In this document: one piece after another, positions 48,199 through 49,185 of the stretch | Numbering within the stretch: position 1 is the first letter of the stretch | Layout of the letters: the number at the start of each line of letters is the position of its first letter | Assembly (NCBI GenBank): GCA_937868205.1 | Contig: CALMMC010000077.1 | Coordinates: 1 to 49,185, forward strand | Direction of reading: 5' to 3' | DNA: 49,185 bases | From: JAAZPG01 sp012797375 | GTDB taxonomy: Bacteria; Acidobacteriota; Aminicenantia; Aminicenantales; UBA4085 | Notes under the pieces: generated by a model | What the model was told of the DNA's origin: nothing | The model's input: the letters and a program-made list of their open reading frames with translations, nothing else | The model's database searches: none | Position numbers and translations under genes: made by a program

Positions 48199-49185
48199 AT
48201 ACGCAAAGCCGCGCGCTGATGAGGAAAATCAAGACGAAGGAGGCCGCCATCGGAGTGGTCGGCCTCGGCTACGTCGGGCTTCCGCTGGTCAAAGCCTTCC
48301 TGAACAAGGGATTCAAGGTGACCGGGTTCGACGTCGACCGGAAGAAAGTCCGCCTCCTGAACAAGGGGCAAAGCTACATCAAGCATGTCACGGCGACCGA
48401 ATTGAAGAAATACCTGGCCGTCCGGCGGTTCGAGGCGACGGACGATTTCTCCCGCCTGAAGGAAATGGACGCGATCCTGATCTGCGTTCCCACGCCCCTG
48501 GACGCCCATCGCAATCCCGACCTGTCCTTCGTCTTGGGCACGACGGAGACGATTGCCGCCTATCTCCGGAAGGGCCAGCTCGTCATCCTCGAAAGCACGA
48601 CCTATCCCGGAACCACCGACGAGGAAATGCTCCCGATCCTGGAGCGGAAGGGGCTGAAGGGCGGAAAAGATTTCTTCCTGGCCTTCTCGCCCGAGCGGGA
48701 AAATCCCGGGGATCCGGTCTTTTCAGCCGAAAACACGCCCAAGGTCGTCGGCGGGCTGACGCCCGACTGCCTGGCCTTGGCCGACGCCCTCTATTCGCAG
48801 GTCGTGGCCAAAACCGTCCCCGTCTCGTCCACCCGGGTGGCCGAATCGGCCAAGCTCCTCGAAAATATCTTCCGCTCCGTCAACATCGCGCTCGTCAACG
48901 AGCTGGCGCAGCTCTGCGACCGGCTGGGCGTGGACGTCTGGGAGGTCATCGATGCCGCCTCGACCAAGCCCTTCGGCTTCATGCGCTTCGAGCCCGGCCC
49001 GGGCATGGGCGGCCATTGCCTGCCCGTCGATCCGTTCTACCTCGCCTTCTCGGCCCGCGAACACGACTTCTACCCCGAGTTCATCGAACTCGCCGGCAAG
49101 ATCAACCAGTCGCAGCCGCTCTTTTGCGTGAATCGCATCGAGAGGGTCCTGAACGAGGCGATGATGCCGGTGAACGGCTCGAAGG
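48195..49185 (+). CDS. UDP-GlcNAc 6-dehydrogenase-like nucleotide-sugar dehydrogenase (partial, 3' end missing)
   Basis: At least 330 residues are present before the window ends. The start ATG overlaps the epimerase stop (ATGA). Features: GVVGLGYVGLPLVKAFL (NAD site), CVPTPLDAHRNPDLSFV, LESTTYPGTTDEE, FLAFSPERENPGDP (WbpA/WecC-like), TRVAESAKLLENIFRSVNIALVNEL and the catalytic cysteine in MGGHCLPVDPFYL. It oxidises a UDP-HexNAc to the uronic acid with two NAD. WbpA (GlcNAc) is favoured over WecC (ManNAc) by the coupled WbpP-like epimerase, but this is inference. The C-terminal sugar-binding domain lies beyond 49185. Confidence 0.88.
   Translation, partial: MNTQSRALMRKIKTKEAAIGVVGLGYVGLPLVKAFLNKGFKVTGFDVDRKKVRLLNKGQSYIKHVTATELKKYLAVRRFEATDDFSRLKEMDAILICVPTPLDAHRNPDLSFVLGTTETIAAYLRKGQLVILESTTYPGTTDEEMLPILERKGLKGGKDFFLAFSPERENPGDPVFSAENTPKVVGGLTPDCLALADALYSQVVAKTVPVSSTRVAESAKLLENIFRSVNIALVNELAQLCDRLGVDVWEVIDAASTKPFGFMRFEPGPGMGGHCLPVDPFYLAFSAREHDFYPEFIELAGKINQSQPLFCVNRIERVLNEAMMPVNGSK

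Overview
The window is high-GC bacterial DNA with tightly packed genes, short intergenic gaps and sigma70-type promoters (TTGACA-like / TATAAT-like, mostly 17 bp apart). The protein set fits an environmental Acidobacteriota/Aminicenantota-like bacterium: several alkaline-phosphatase (AP) superfamily proteins, secreted transglutaminase and amidohydrolase, a TonB-family protein, RtcB/archease and many small exported proteins. This lineage is an inference from gene style, not from a marker gene. The first 212 bases are not genomic: they carry two tandem copies of an Illumina P7/index/Nextera adapter, the first error-ridden. The sequence is therefore probably an assembled contig that begins inside a gene at about base 213.

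Layout. 213-9622: start of an S9-type peptidase (minus), an orphan caspase-like protease, a lipoprotein, an ATP-grasp ligase (minus), a 535-residue phosphoglycerate mutase whose two halves are in swapped order (a circular permutation), and a four-gene operon of two ABC ATPase/permease pairs. 9733-18681: secreted amidohydrolase bracketed by a direct repeat of the ABC permease 3' end, MgtE, a beta-propeller/transglutaminase protein, a Cys-rich DUF6485-like protein, the archease-RtcB RNA-repair pair, and an aminopropyltransferase. 18929-29308: two small exported proteins, a nitroreductase, a metallophosphoesterase, a GNAT-like protein followed by a secreted six-hairpin glycosidase, and a TonB-family protein with a partner.

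29310-35816 (minus) is a translationally coupled five-gene operon: a cytoplasmic AP-superfamily protein, a membrane-anchored one, a Tat-exported one, a 63-residue ribbon-helix-helix (RHH)-like protein and an Oxa1/EMC3-like membrane protein. A class III aminotransferase diverges from its promoter. Next come an HD-GYP-like/HEAT-repeat pair, a YprB-like exonuclease, tRNA-Arg(ACG), a decayed isoprenylcysteine-methyltransferase-like gene and a stand-alone MetH-activation-domain protein.

43826-49185 (plus) begins with a strong promoter and a second small RHH-like protein, then ATP sulfurylase, a fourth AP-superfamily protein, APS kinase, a UDP-GlcNAc-4-epimerase-like protein and a UDP-GlcNAc-6-dehydrogenase-like protein that runs off the end. 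This reads as PAPS supply plus nucleotide-sugar supply, probably for a sulfated surface glycan. Both small RHH-like proteins end in the same (K/R)LKxLGYI tail, which resembles the C-terminus of many AP-superfamily/sulfatase proteins, and both lie beside AP-superfamily genes whose own products lack it. The permuted phosphoglycerate mutase and this RHH-tail/AP-superfamily association are the two most unusual signals here.
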